Positions 7,384 to 14,705 of a stretch of DNA of 15,246 nucleotides are shown here, piece by piece (position 1 is the stretch's first letter; every line of letters starts with the position of its first letter). The DNA lies in the NCBI GenBank assembly GCA_937897005.1, contig CALCOQ010000150.1, forward strand, positions 1 through 15,246, given 5' to 3'. The notes beneath the pieces were generated by a model. The model was not told the DNA's origin and made no database searches. It saw only the letters and a program-made list of their open reading frames with translations. The stretch comes from an uncultured euryarchaeote. Lineage in GTDB: Archaea; Thermoplasmatota; Poseidoniia; Poseidoniales; Poseidoniaceae. The translations under genes were made by a program, and so were the position numbers.

Positions 7384-7929
7384 ATGGGAGATGGTGCCAT
7401 CAAGATTCTCGGCCTTTCTGGGAGTTATGGGAATGAATCAAAGAATACTAGACTTGTCCGACTTGCTTTGGCAATGGCTGAGGAGGCTGGTGCCGACATC
7501 CAGTTCTGGGAACTGGCAGAGAAGCCACTCCCTTTGGTTGGTGAAGAAGGTTGTTGGCAGAATGAGAATGTCAAGGAATTCCAATCTTTGGCCAGTTCAT
7601 GCGATGCATTCATCCTATCCAGTCCCGAATATCACGGTACCATGTCAGGTGTCATGAAGAACACGCTTGATTGGTTGTACAAGGATCACGTGAGTGGCAA
7701 GGTCTTTGCTCTGATGTCCAGTCTTGGCGGGATTTCAAATTCCAATACTCTTAATCATATGCGGGTGTGTATTCGTTGGTTACATGGTTGGGTGATTCCG
7801 GAGCAAGTAGCTGTTGGCCATGTCAAGGAGGCATTTGATGAGGACGGAAATCTCAGTGATGATGAGATCAGCGGCAGAATTGAAACACTTGTTGCATCTT
7901 TGATAGATGCGGCAAAACGTCTCCGATAG
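7384..7929 (+). CDS. NADPH-dependent FMN reductase (flavodoxin-like fold)
   Basis: The 181-residue product belongs to the NADPH-dependent FMN reductase/azoreductase family. It shows the FMN phosphate-binding loop GLSGSYGNESKNT (10-22), the flavin-contact segment SPEYHGTMSGVMKNTLDWL (80-98), and SLGG at 113-116 in the position of the family's GG-containing turn. Length and motif spacing match the family. Relatives reduce flavin, quinones, azo compounds or chromate with NAD(P)H in the cytosol, and the substrate cannot be told from sequence. The ATG in CCACCATGG is the only convincing start and has no Shine-Dalgarno motif, so the transcript may be nearly leaderless. It is the first gene of a plus-strand trio with the SUMF1-like and ArsC-like genes (gaps of 16 and 22 bases), which suggests a shared redox task. 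Confidence 0.88.
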   Translation: MGDGAIKILGLSGSYGNESKNTRLVRLALAMAEEAGADIQFWELAEKPLPLVGEEGCWQNENVKEFQSLASSCDAFILSSPEYHGTMSGVMKNTLDWLYKDHVSGKVFALMSSLGGISNSNTLNHMRVCIRWLHGWVIPEQVAVGHVKEAFDEDGNLSDDEISGRIETLVASLIDAAKRLR

Positions 7930-7934
7930 TTGCT

Positions 7935-7939
7935 GAGGA
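7935..7939 (+). promoter_or_regulatory. Shine-Dalgarno site for the SUMF1-like gene
   Basis: GAGGA lies seven bases before the ATG at 7946 but only one base before the ATG at 7940. The spacing favours the second ATG as the start. Confidence 0.5.
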
Positions 7940-7945
7940 ATGAGC

Positions 7946-8680
7946 ATGGAGAGAAGAAAGGACCCCTTGGGTCAGGAGTACGTTCTGTTGCCAGTCGGAG
8001 AGTATGGTATAGGAAGTGAAAGGTCTGGTTCGAATCCTAATGAATCTCCAGTTCGAACAGTGTTGTTGGATTCAGAGATTTGGGTTTCCATCAGGCCGGT
8101 GCTGCAGAGTGTCTGGAGCGAAGTCTGTGGTTCAAATCCAAGTCGCTTCTGTGATGGTTTTGATGCGGGGTTACGGCCAGTAGAGAGAGTTGATTGGGTG
8201 GCCGCCAACAATTTTGGAGATAGGCTGTCGGATTTTTTTGATGCAATGGATGGCTGGCACCATGATGGAATATTCAGATTGCCCAGTGAAGCAGAATGGG
8301 AGATTGCAGCCCGAGCAGGAACCAAGAGTGAATGGTATTCAGGAGATGCTGACAGGGATATCCATGAACATGTATGGAATGCAGGGAATTCAGGTGGAAC
8401 ATCGAAGATGGTTGCCCAGAAGCAGGCAAATCCATGGGGTCTCCATGATATATGTGGCAATGTTGCTGAATGGTGTCTTGATACATGGCATGATGATTTC
8501 AGAGGAGCTCCCAGTGATGCATCTGCATGGCTGGCGGGAGGAAACCCCTCGCGAAGAGTGCACCGGGGAGGCTCATGGTTCACAGAGTCGGAAGCGACTA
8601 GAAGTGCAGCTAGAGCTAGTGCTGAAATTGATAGGATATCTGACGGTATTGGCTTGAGATTGGTGTGGCAAGCCTTGTGA
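7946..8680 (+). CDS. SUMF1/formylglycine-generating-enzyme-fold protein lacking FGE active-site cysteines
   Basis: This 244-residue protein has the SUMF1 (FGE-sulfatase) fold signature: CGSNPSRF (61-68), RLPSEAEWEIAARAG (111-125), NPWGLHDICGNVAEWCLDTW (162-181), RRVHRGGSWF (203-212) and GIGLRLV (234-240). True formylglycine-generating enzymes have two catalytic cysteines just after the GGSW/Y element. Here the segment reads GGSWFTESEATRSAAR and both are missing, so sulfatase activation is unlikely. The fold is also used by ergothioneine/ovothiol-type sulfoxide synthases and by many proteins of unknown activity, but those enzymes carry an additional DinB-like domain that is absent here. The start at 7946 is chosen from the GAGGA spacing; 7940 would add two residues. 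It lies between the FMN reductase and ArsC-like genes in one apparent operon. The function is unassigned beyond the fold. Confidence 0.85.
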   Translation: MERRKDPLGQEYVLLPVGEYGIGSERSGSNPNESPVRTVLLDSEIWVSIRPVLQSVWSEVCGSNPSRFCDGFDAGLRPVERVDWVAANNFGDRLSDFFDAMDGWHHDGIFRLPSEAEWEIAARAGTKSEWYSGDADRDIHEHVWNAGNSGGTSKMVAQKQANPWGLHDICGNVAEWCLDTWHDDFRGAPSDASAWLAGGNPSRRVHRGGSWFTESEATRSAARASAEIDRISDGIGLRLVWQAL

Positions 8681-8702
8681 ATGGCTACTGTTTCCGCTGA
8701 GC

Positions 8703-9050
8703 ATGGGAACCCTGTATCATAATCCGCGTTGCTCAAAATCAAGACAAACATTGGCTATTGCTGTGGATTCAAAGGCTGAATTCACATTGGTTGAATATCT
8801 GAAGACCCCCTTGGATGAGGCCCAGATACTTGATTTGATTTCTCGCTTGCAAGGAAATGCCAGTTCTCTGGTCAGAGTACAAGATGCAGATTTTCCAAGT
8901 ACAGGGGTGGACGTGAATACTCTCCATGACCCGCAGGTGGTTGCCTCATTGTTGGCCAGCAATCCCCGATTGATGCAACGTCCAGTGTACGATAACGGCA
9001 GTATTGCGGTCATCACCCGTCCGCCGGAACTCATCAATTCACTACTCTGA
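8703..9050 (+). CDS. ArsC/Spx-family arsenate reductase-like protein
   Basis: The 115-residue product has the thioredoxin-like ArsC fold. YHNPRCSKSRQTL at residues 5-17 carries the nucleophilic Cys10. Arg58, Arg93 (in MQRPV) and Arg106 (in TRPPE) fall where the glutaredoxin-linked ArsC family keeps its three oxyanion-binding arginines, and the length is typical (110-140). The likely role is reduction of arsenate to arsenite using glutathione/glutaredoxin or another thiol donor. No ArsR regulator or arsenite exporter is seen in this window, so a related thiol-redox role is possible. The ATG at 8703 opens directly into the conserved TLYHNPRC. It follows the SUMF1-like gene by 22 bases and ends immediately next to the convergent PqqD-like gene stop, with no intergenic base between. 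Confidence 0.87.
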   Translation: MGTLYHNPRCSKSRQTLAIAVDSKAEFTLVEYLKTPLDEAQILDLISRLQGNASSLVRVQDADFPSTGVDVNTLHDPQVVASLLASNPRLMQRPVYDNGSIAVITRPPELINSLL

Positions 9051-9575
9051 TCATTCTTCTTCTGGCCAATCACAGACTTCACCATCCAGCGGTTCTGCGT
9101 CGAAGTCCAATGCTTCATCTAATTCGGGGAGATTCTGGTTCGGAGGTGTTACCCCCGGTCCCGTTGGCCAGCCATCTGCGAAGGGTTCATCGAGAATCGC
9201 TATGCAGTTCAACATTTTCAGATTCCTCAATCCAAGAGCAGTTCTTTCCTGAACAGGGGCTACTCTTTCATGGAAGGTGGAATCAAGACTTCTGCAGATT
9301 TCGGCAAAACTCCTGTTTCCGTCGCATAATTCCCAGAGTAAACTGTTGAGGTCATCCAGTGGCCTGCGAATTTCCTTACTCCCTCCAAGCAGGCGATGTG
9401 CCATTCTCTCCAACCTGTTGAATTTCTTCTCGAACCGCAATACTACTCGTCTGCCACTTACACCGGCTGTTACGGGATGCGCTCCCGCACCACCTCTTCG
9501 AGCCCACCAAACTGGCAAACGGACAGGATACTTGTCCGCTAATTCATGTTCTTCGACGCCTGGTAATTCGACCAT
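9051..9575 (-). CDS. PqqD-like domain protein
   Basis: The product has 174 residues. Residues about 68-128 match the PqqD-like pattern: RRPLDDLNSLLWELCDG, FAEICRSL and RTALGLRNLKMLNCI, corresponding to the three helices and final strand of that small winged-helix-like fold. PqqD domains are peptide chaperones that hold precursor peptides for radical-SAM or other modifying enzymes, but many stand-alone archaeal and bacterial versions have no known role. The N-terminal part (1-67) is basic and contains PVWWARRGGAGAHP. The C-terminal 45 residues are strongly acidic and proline-containing. No radical-SAM gene or obvious precursor peptide lies nearby. GAGG eight bases before the ATG overlaps the stop of the small membrane-protein gene, so the two are probably translated together downstream of the giant surface protein. 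Confidence 0.72.
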   Translation of the reverse strand: MVELPGVEEHELADKYPVRLPVWWARRGGAGAHPVTAGVSGRRVVLRFEKKFNRLERMAHRLLGGSKEIRRPLDDLNSLLWELCDGNRSFAEICRSLDSTFHERVAPVQERTALGLRNLKMLNCIAILDEPFADGWPTGPGVTPPNQNLPELDEALDFDAEPLDGEVCDWPEEE

Positions 9576-9583
9576 ACTTCATA

Positions 9584-9587
9584 CCTC
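9584..9587 (-). promoter_or_regulatory. Shine-Dalgarno site for the PqqD-like gene, overlapping the upstream stop
   Basis: GAGG on the minus strand is eight bases before the ATG at 9575 and is built into the TGA stop of the preceding small membrane-protein gene (TGAGG), the same layout as at the TPR/TrmB junction. Confidence 0.5.
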
Positions 9588-9801
9588 AGTCCAAGTTCCA
9601 TGTCCAGATTACCAATCCCAACATACAGACGCTGCCAAGAATTGCACAGAATCGCATTAAATTGACTTTTTCCGAGAAGTTGCGTAGATACCACGTGCTG
9701 ATGCCCAGAAAAGATACTGAAACGAATAGAGCATACCATGCACCAGACAACTCCATGCCCATCTCTGAAGGTGATTCTTTCAAGACGATGTCGGCTACCA
9801 T
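9586..9801 (-). CDS. Small two-TM membrane protein of unknown function
   Basis: This is a 71-residue protein with two hydrophobic helices, roughly residues 17-38 (GAWYALFVSVSFLGIS) and 50-68 (FCAILGSVCMLGLVIWTW), joined by a short charged loop (RNFSEKVN). It is not recognised. The frame can be extended to a TTG at 9822, but the ATG at 9801 is preferred. From that ATG it overlaps the 3' end of the giant surface-protein gene by seven bases, and its stop overlaps the Shine-Dalgarno of the PqqD-like gene. This linked layout on the same strand, plus the clean hydrophobic pattern, supports it as a real gene rather than a shadow. A role beside the surface protein, for example as membrane partner or accessory, is inference from position only. 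Confidence 0.62.
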   Translation of the reverse strand: MVADIVLKESPSEMGMELSGAWYALFVSVSFLGISTWYLRNFSEKVNLMRFCAILGSVCMLGLVIWTWNLD

Positions 9802-12800
9802 GAAGCACGGCAGCGCGGACAATTACTTACTGTGGCTTTGGCCGTGGCGTCTGCCCACCCTCCACATTCCGGACACTGACTCCATTGGTGGTTGGCGGTC
9901 AGGGCCACTCCACTGATGATACAATTCACAGATGGCAGAGTATTGCTGTCAGTTGAAATCATATCAACATCGATATTCACTTCTTCATCTTGAATCATCT
10001 CAGTTTCAATTGTTACCGTCTCAATAGCGGCCACTTCCTGCTCAATTGGTGTTGTCACCAATGAATCGAAAGCATTCTGAAGCGGAGCAGGAGAACTTTC
10101 ACTGACTACGGTTGTTGTATCTGCATATCTCTCATCGATCTGCTGTTGACTCCATCCTGAAGCGAGGAGTTGGGAGTTGCTGAAGCCATCAGAATAGGTT
10201 CTATCCTCAATCACTGCAGTAGTGGTTGGAGTCAGCAGTTCTGATGCATTTGCAAGAGATTGCTGTTCGACAACTGGTTGCTGCACGGTACTGGCTGGCG
10301 GACCTGAAGGTAGTGGCTGATAGGAACTGGCAGCTTGCAGTACGGGCTCGAAGTTCTGTCCATATGGTACTGTCTCTTGTGGATATGAACTCTCTACCTG
10401 AGCAGGTTGGCCATACTCAACAGCGTCTGGATATTGACTTTCAATCTCATCGTCCGCATCCTCCTCCTTGCTTCGAGACATCACCAATAATGAGATGACG
10501 ATGAGCAATAGAATTCCCGCACCACCAGCATAGATACTCTCTTCACCAAGTGCCGATAACAGGCCCTCTGAGGCCTTAGAACCCTCTTTCCATGATGCTG
10601 CAGCATTCCTCTCAAAAATAGTTTCATCATCGATTGATACCTTGATATTGATATCATTGACGGTTCCCGAACCGGCCCGGTCAATCACACATTCCAAGGA
10701 GTAGAATGTGGTTGCAAGACTTGGTGGTTCCACCAGGGTCAGGTTGTGCACGTTTCCAACTTCAAGTCCATTGCATTTCATGTCCCCTGCATAGACGAAG
10801 ATGATCGATACGTATTCATCGATAGAAGAGCCGCTGTTGAATTCCAGGGCGAAGGAATGTTGCTCACCATCATCGAGGAGGCTATCTAGGGTATCAGATA
10901 CCAGATTAACCGAAACATCCCTTCGATTGTCAGCGACGATTTCTACTTCATGTTCAATCTGATATGGTTGGCTGTTCTCATCCAGTCCGCCAATGACCAT
11001 CAATGTGACAACGATTTTAGTATTCAAAACTAGATCAGATTCTGATTTTATTGTGACAATGAAATCTGCACTGGCTCCATCCAGCAGTGTGCTGATGAGC
11101 CATTCTGAACCAAGAGATTGCCCACCTCCTACTCGTTCAATGACCACGGAGATATCTGCTCCTGCAGGGGCGGAAGTATAGGTGGCCTTGACCTTAAGTG
11201 CATCATCGGGGATATTTCCTACATTGGTGACCGTGAAATTGAATTCAACTTCACCACTTGTATCCATTTGCAGTTCAGATGAAGCAGGAGGAGTCAATAC
11301 AGGTCGCTTGACCTGTGCCGTGATGATTTCGTGAGTCAGGTGGTTATCATCTGGAGAGATGTCTTCACCTTCTAATGGGGATATGGAAATCGTGAACTCC
11401 AGACTCTCTCCTGCGACTTCATTTGAAGGAGCAAGAATATTGATTCCAATGACTGCAATATCTTGTAGATCATAAGATGGAGTCAATCGAATCGGGCCAG
11501 AAATATTCACTCCATCCACAATGGTCCACCATTCCCAAGTTTGAGGAAGATCTGGAAGAGTCATGATGACATCCACTACTCCATTGCCATCATTCTCAAT
11601 CTCAACCGTGTAGACTGTCGCTTTTCCAGGCGTTATCGTCGAAGGCATATCCACTTCTCTGATGACGATATCATGGATGGTTGAAACTTCGATATGATTG
11701 AATTGGAGTCCTGTGATATTCATTCCCGAACGCGTACTGGTAGCATAGGGAATCAAAACAGGCCCAGGGTCTCCAGCTTGGGCACTTTCTGGAGCATTCA
11801 CAGTAACTGTGTATACCGTGCTTGACCGTGAGTTGATTGGCAGATTGGGGTATTCAGGTACGTCAACACTCCAGGTCTTGCTGCCTTGGACCTCGAGATC
11901 AAAATTGAAAGTGTCTTGACGTGAAGCATTGTTCCACAATGTGAACCGAACATCCACCGAACCACCGGGGTCGATTATCCAACCTGAGGGCGGGACATGG
12001 ATGTCTTGGATACTGAATTCAGCGATTGAAACCATCGCAGCAGCAGCACGAATCAGCTCGCTGTCCGAACGTGAGGAATCCGACCTGCTGGTCACCTCGA
12101 GTGTCACTGAACTATACACATCCGGAACTTCATTTTCCGGAACACTGACAATGAATTTCACCGTTTCCGGAACCCCTGGAACTATGGTGATCGCACTGTC
12201 CTGGTCCCACGCTAGACCAAGAGACCAACCTTCTCGGATATCGAAGGGTGAGACCATGATGTCGAATATATCCAATGAGTCACCAACGTTGTCAATGTCG
12301 ACAAAGAACTCACAAGAATACCCAGCCACACATGTCGGCATATTCACTTGCTCAAGTATCAGGGGGATATGATCTGGAAGCACTCTGATGACAGCATTCA
12401 TCTGGTCGCTGACAGTGTTTTGTTCATGGCTATTTATGTTGATAGTGAAAGATTGATTTCCGATGCTGGCATTGGGTCCAGGCTTCACCCTGACCCGGAT
12501 GTTCTTACTATCACCCGGAGAAACACGGACGCCGTTATTGGTGTCTATATTGGAACCAGTTTCATGATTGAATGCAACCTCCCAGTCTGAAGGAAGTCCA
12601 GTCACCTCTGGTAGGAATCTATCAGAGAGATTACCATGATTGGAAATCTGAACCGTATGATCCGACCATTCTCCTCTACGGGCCTGACTGTCAGTTATGC
12701 TGTTGATGGTCCATTCGAATTCCTCGACTCTGGCTTTTTGATCATATAGAATGACAAGATCGTCGAGCCAATATCCAATATCCTCTCCGCTGGCATCACT

Positions 12801-13772
12801 GGTGAATGCGAAGCGTAATTGGCTCGAGGAATGAAAGTGCCTGGCTTGCATTGGAATTATTGGAGTGACTTGACTACCAGCTGTATTCGAAAAGGTCTGC
12901 CAATTTGTTGAACCATCGAGGAAACTTGAATCGATGGTTCCCGTCAGCGAAGCCAATTGTTCCCAACTACCATTGCTGATTCTGGCTTGGATGGAAAGCA
13001 GATCCCCACTCTGTATCGAACCGGTGTAAAAGAAACTGAGGCCAATGACTCTAGTTGGATTGGTGGCGAGATTACCTAGATTCATGATTGGCATATCAAG
13101 CGATGTGGACCAGGAGGAGCCGTAGGTACTACTCTGTCCATTGCCCACGTGGCATGCCGTCCCAGTGGAGATATAGGCGTCGGTGTTGCTTGACCATCCA
13201 GTTCCCTGGGACCACTGTGAGAGGTCGTCACAGTTGTCATAATGATAGGCGACAGTCAGATGTCGTGATTTGATGTTGTTAGAGTAAACATCGTCATTCA
13301 AGTTCTGCAGCCGAATCTCCATGCTATGGTTTCCGGAGTAACTGGGTGTCCATGTGAAACTGGTTGATGAAGATCCAGAGGCTGGAACGTTCGGGAAAGT
13401 GAAACTGGTGTTATGAAGTTCAAATTCAGTGTATTCATCGTGGAAAATAACGACCTCAGCAGTGAATGTCGAGGAGTCACTGGTCCCGCTGTTGGATGCT
13501 GTTATCGTAATGGTCATCTCTACATCCAGAACTCCATCAACCACGAATAGGTTCTCAGGACGATTGAATCCTGAAATCGGGTAATTGCTGCTGAACATCC
13601 GATACTTGCTCTCATCAGCAGAGTTCGTGTAGGTGATGTCGATATCACTGACATATACGTCTACACCGGCTCTTCCTGAAGCAGCCTCCGCTTCCATGAC
13701 AACTTGTGACAAGGCACCTGCTCCAGTGCCCAGCAGCAGCACGAAAAGGGTACAATATACCGAGTAACGCAT
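9795..13772 (-). CDS. Giant cell-surface protein: signal peptide, CARDB/NEW3-like repeats, C-terminal TM and cytoplasmic zinc ribbon
   Basis: The 1325-residue product begins with a signal peptide (RYSVYCTLFVLLLGTGAGAL, about residues 2-21). A CARDB-like beta domain follows at about 45-178. Residues about 179-342 form a jelly-roll or MAM-like domain (DNCDDLSQW at its start, GYWLDDLVILYDQ at its end). Several Ig-like NEW3/CARDB repeats fill about 343-1070, with recurring units such as VQISNHGNLSDRFLPEVTGL and NVGDSLDIF. A single TM at about 1077-1097 (AGGAGILLLIVISLLVMSR) is followed by a ~225-residue Gln/Pro/Ser/Thr-rich cytoplasmic tail. It ends in a CxxC-x14-CxxC zinc ribbon (Cys1300, 1303, 1318, 1321). 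This arrangement suggests a type I membrane adhesin or envelope protein able to signal or dock inside the cell. A TTG at 13781 is in frame, but the ATG at 13772 sits about 31 bases from a TATA-like box. No peptidase active site was seen. Confidence 0.85.
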   Translation of the reverse strand: MRYSVYCTLFVLLLGTGAGALSQVVMEAEAASGRAGVDVYVSDIDITYTNSADESKYRMFSSNYPISGFNRPENLFVVDGVLDVEMTITITASNSGTSDSSTFTAEVVIFHDEYTEFELHNTSFTFPNVPASGSSSTSFTWTPSYSGNHSMEIRLQNLNDDVYSNNIKSRHLTVAYHYDNCDDLSQWSQGTGWSSNTDAYISTGTACHVGNGQSSTYGSSWSTSLDMPIMNLGNLATNPTRVIGLSFFYTGSIQSGDLLSIQARISNGSWEQLASLTGTIDSSFLDGSTNWQTFSNTAGSQVTPIIPMQARHFHSSSQLRFAFTSDASGEDIGYWLDDLVILYDQKARVEEFEWTINSITDSQARRGEWSDHTVQISNHGNLSDRFLPEVTGLPSDWEVAFNHETGSNIDTNNGVRVSPGDSKNIRVRVKPGPNASIGNQSFTININSHEQNTVSDQMNAVIRVLPDHIPLILEQVNMPTCVAGYSCEFFVDIDNVGDSLDIFDIMVSPFDIREGWSLGLAWDQDSAITIVPGVPETVKFIVSVPENEVPDVYSSVTLEVTSRSDSSRSDSELIRAAAAMVSIAEFSIQDIHVPPSGWIIDPGGSVDVRFTLWNNASRQDTFNFDLEVQGSKTWSVDVPEYPNLPINSRSSTVYTVTVNAPESAQAGDPGPVLIPYATSTRSGMNITGLQFNHIEVSTIHDIVIREVDMPSTITPGKATVYTVEIENDGNGVVDVIMTLPDLPQTWEWWTIVDGVNISGPIRLTPSYDLQDIAVIGINILAPSNEVAGESLEFTISISPLEGEDISPDDNHLTHEIITAQVKRPVLTPPASSELQMDTSGEVEFNFTVTNVGNIPDDALKVKATYTSAPAGADISVVIERVGGGQSLGSEWLISTLLDGASADFIVTIKSESDLVLNTKIVVTLMVIGGLDENSQPYQIEHEVEIVADNRRDVSVNLVSDTLDSLLDDGEQHSFALEFNSGSSIDEYVSIIFVYAGDMKCNGLEVGNVHNLTLVEPPSLATTFYSLECVIDRAGSGTVNDINIKVSIDDETIFERNAAASWKEGSKASEGLLSALGEESIYAGGAGILLLIVISLLVMSRSKEEDADDEIESQYPDAVEYGQPAQVESSYPQETVPYGQNFEPVLQAASSYQPLPSGPPASTVQQPVVEQQSLANASELLTPTTTAVIEDRTYSDGFSNSQLLASGWSQQQIDERYADTTTVVSESSPAPLQNAFDSLVTTPIEQEVAAIETVTIETEMIQDEEVNIDVDMISTDSNTLPSVNCIISGVALTANHQWSQCPECGGWADATAKATVSNCPRCRASW
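9810..9875 (-). other. Zinc-ribbon knuckles at the C-terminus of the giant surface protein
   Basis: The last codons encode CPEC, a 14-residue spacer and CPRC, close to the very end of the protein and on the cytoplasmic side of its only predicted TM helix. Paired CPxC knuckles with this spacing are typical of small zinc ribbons. Confidence 0.7.
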
Positions 13773-13800
13773 ACGCCTCAAAGATGCATTACTGCACTAG

Positions 13801-13806
13801 ATATTT
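13801..13806 (-). promoter_or_regulatory. Probable TATA box for the giant surface-protein gene
   Basis: On the minus strand CATCAAATATCTAG contains AAATAT centred about 31 bases upstream of the ATG at 13772. An archaeal TATA box 26-27 bases before transcription start would give a leader of about five bases. The box lies in the 69-base gap after the upstream membrane-protein gene, so the giant gene may have its own promoter. Confidence 0.45.
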
Positions 13807-13841
13807 GATGGTGGCGACGAAATGTTGGCTATTTCAGCCTC

Positions 13842-14684
13842 CTATTCTTGCTCTGAATTGTCATTCAGAAGATCTACATCCTGCTTGTCTCCCAATCTGG
13901 AGAAGATGTAGATCAACATGATGGGGACCAGGACCAGAATGAAGCATCCGATTACAGCGGCGAGAGACCACATCATCTCAGTGGCAGCATCAAGGGCAAA
14001 TTGCTTGATACTGGAAAACTCTTCATTGACATATTGGATCTGGACATCTGGCTCTTCAGAATCATTGCCAATGATGGTGACTCTGATCTCCCAATGAGGT
14101 TCATCGAACTCATGTGAGATTGCATCGGCCGCCATCTCCCTCGCCTGCGCGGCATTTTCGGCGCGAACCGTTCCGCCGTCTCTTCTAGCGGGGTCTGTGG
14201 ACGTCAGCCCAGTCAACTCGGCGGCCCCACCTTTACTGACCGAGGAATGTGATGTTCTATTCACACATTGCGAGGCGCAATTGAATTGGTCAGCATCCTC
14301 TGAACCCAGTTCAGGGTGGCTGTACCAACCTGCAATATTGATGATCTTGAGAATACTGCCATCTGGCACTCCAGTCAGGCTAGCATTCACCCAAGACAGA
14401 TTCGTCGTGTTGATATTGGCGTGCCATATCCACTCAGTCTGTTCTTTTTGACCATCATTCATAGTGGTTGAATTGTTCACCAATGTCAAATGTGCAGTGC
14501 TTGAATTACTTTCTGTTGTATACACGTGATATTCAGTATTGATGGTCGCTCCATATACTGCATATGAGAGGATGATGACAAGCGTTAGACCCAGTCCAAT
14601 CAGGGTGCGTAGCAGATTTGGATTCTGTGCCAATGCACGCCTCATGGTATTCCGCGGCGGTCTTTCCGCTTCAAATCTTACCAT
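13842..14684 (-). CDS. Sequon-rich two-TM surface protein of unknown function
   Basis: The product has 280 residues. A membrane helix lies at about 27-47 (LIGLGLTLVIILSYAVYGA) after a basic N-terminus, then an external domain of about 190 residues, a second helix at about 238-261 (MMWSLAAVIGCFILVLVPIM) and a short acidic tail. The external domain has eight N-x-S/T sequons (Asn 60, 70, 71, 92, 95, 100, 142, 207), expected of a heavily N-glycosylated archaeal surface protein, and a CASQC pair (136, 140) that could form a disulfide. The family is not recognised. A later ATG at 14645 (MRRALAQ) is an alternative start. It lies 69 bases upstream of the giant surface-protein gene on the same strand and diverges from rps19e. 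Its position suggests an envelope function, perhaps with the giant protein. Confidence 0.78.
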   Translation of the reverse strand: MVRFEAERPPRNTMRRALAQNPNLLRTLIGLGLTLVIILSYAVYGATINTEYHVYTTESNSSTAHLTLVNNSTTMNDGQKEQTEWIWHANINTTNLSWVNASLTGVPDGSILKIINIAGWYSHPELGSEDADQFNCASQCVNRTSHSSVSKGGAAELTGLTSTDPARRDGGTVRAENAAQAREMAADAISHEFDEPHWEIRVTIIGNDSEEPDVQIQYVNEEFSSIKQFALDAATEMMWSLAAVIGCFILVLVPIMLIYIFSRLGDKQDVDLLNDNSEQE

Positions 14685-14705
14685 TCAACATTATCCCTAA
14701 TTCCT

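Noticed and set aside
8029..8039. GGTTCGAATCC, identical to a tRNA T-arm core
   Set aside because: The flanking bases do not extend the stem to five pairs, no acceptor, D or anticodon arms fit around it, and it lies inside the well-supported SUMF1-like gene.
7946..8680. Sulfatase-activating formylglycine-generating enzyme
   Set aside because: The two catalytic cysteines after GGSW are absent and no sulfatase gene is in the window, so only the fold is claimed.
7972..8751. 259-codon minus-strand frame opposite the SUMF1-like gene
   Set aside because: Composition is unlike the other proteins (many Ser, His, Cys), no family motif is present, and the plus strand carries clear SUMF1 signatures.
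8703..9050. Part of an arsenic-resistance island
   Set aside because: No ArsR, ArsB/Acr3, ArsA or ArsM-like gene is visible nearby, so only the ArsC fold and residues are claimed.
9539..9808. 89-codon minus-strand frame overlapping the two-TM mini-protein
   Set aside because: It overlaps both the mini-protein and the start of the PqqD-like gene and lacks hydrophobic or family pattern, while the other frame gives two clean membrane helices.
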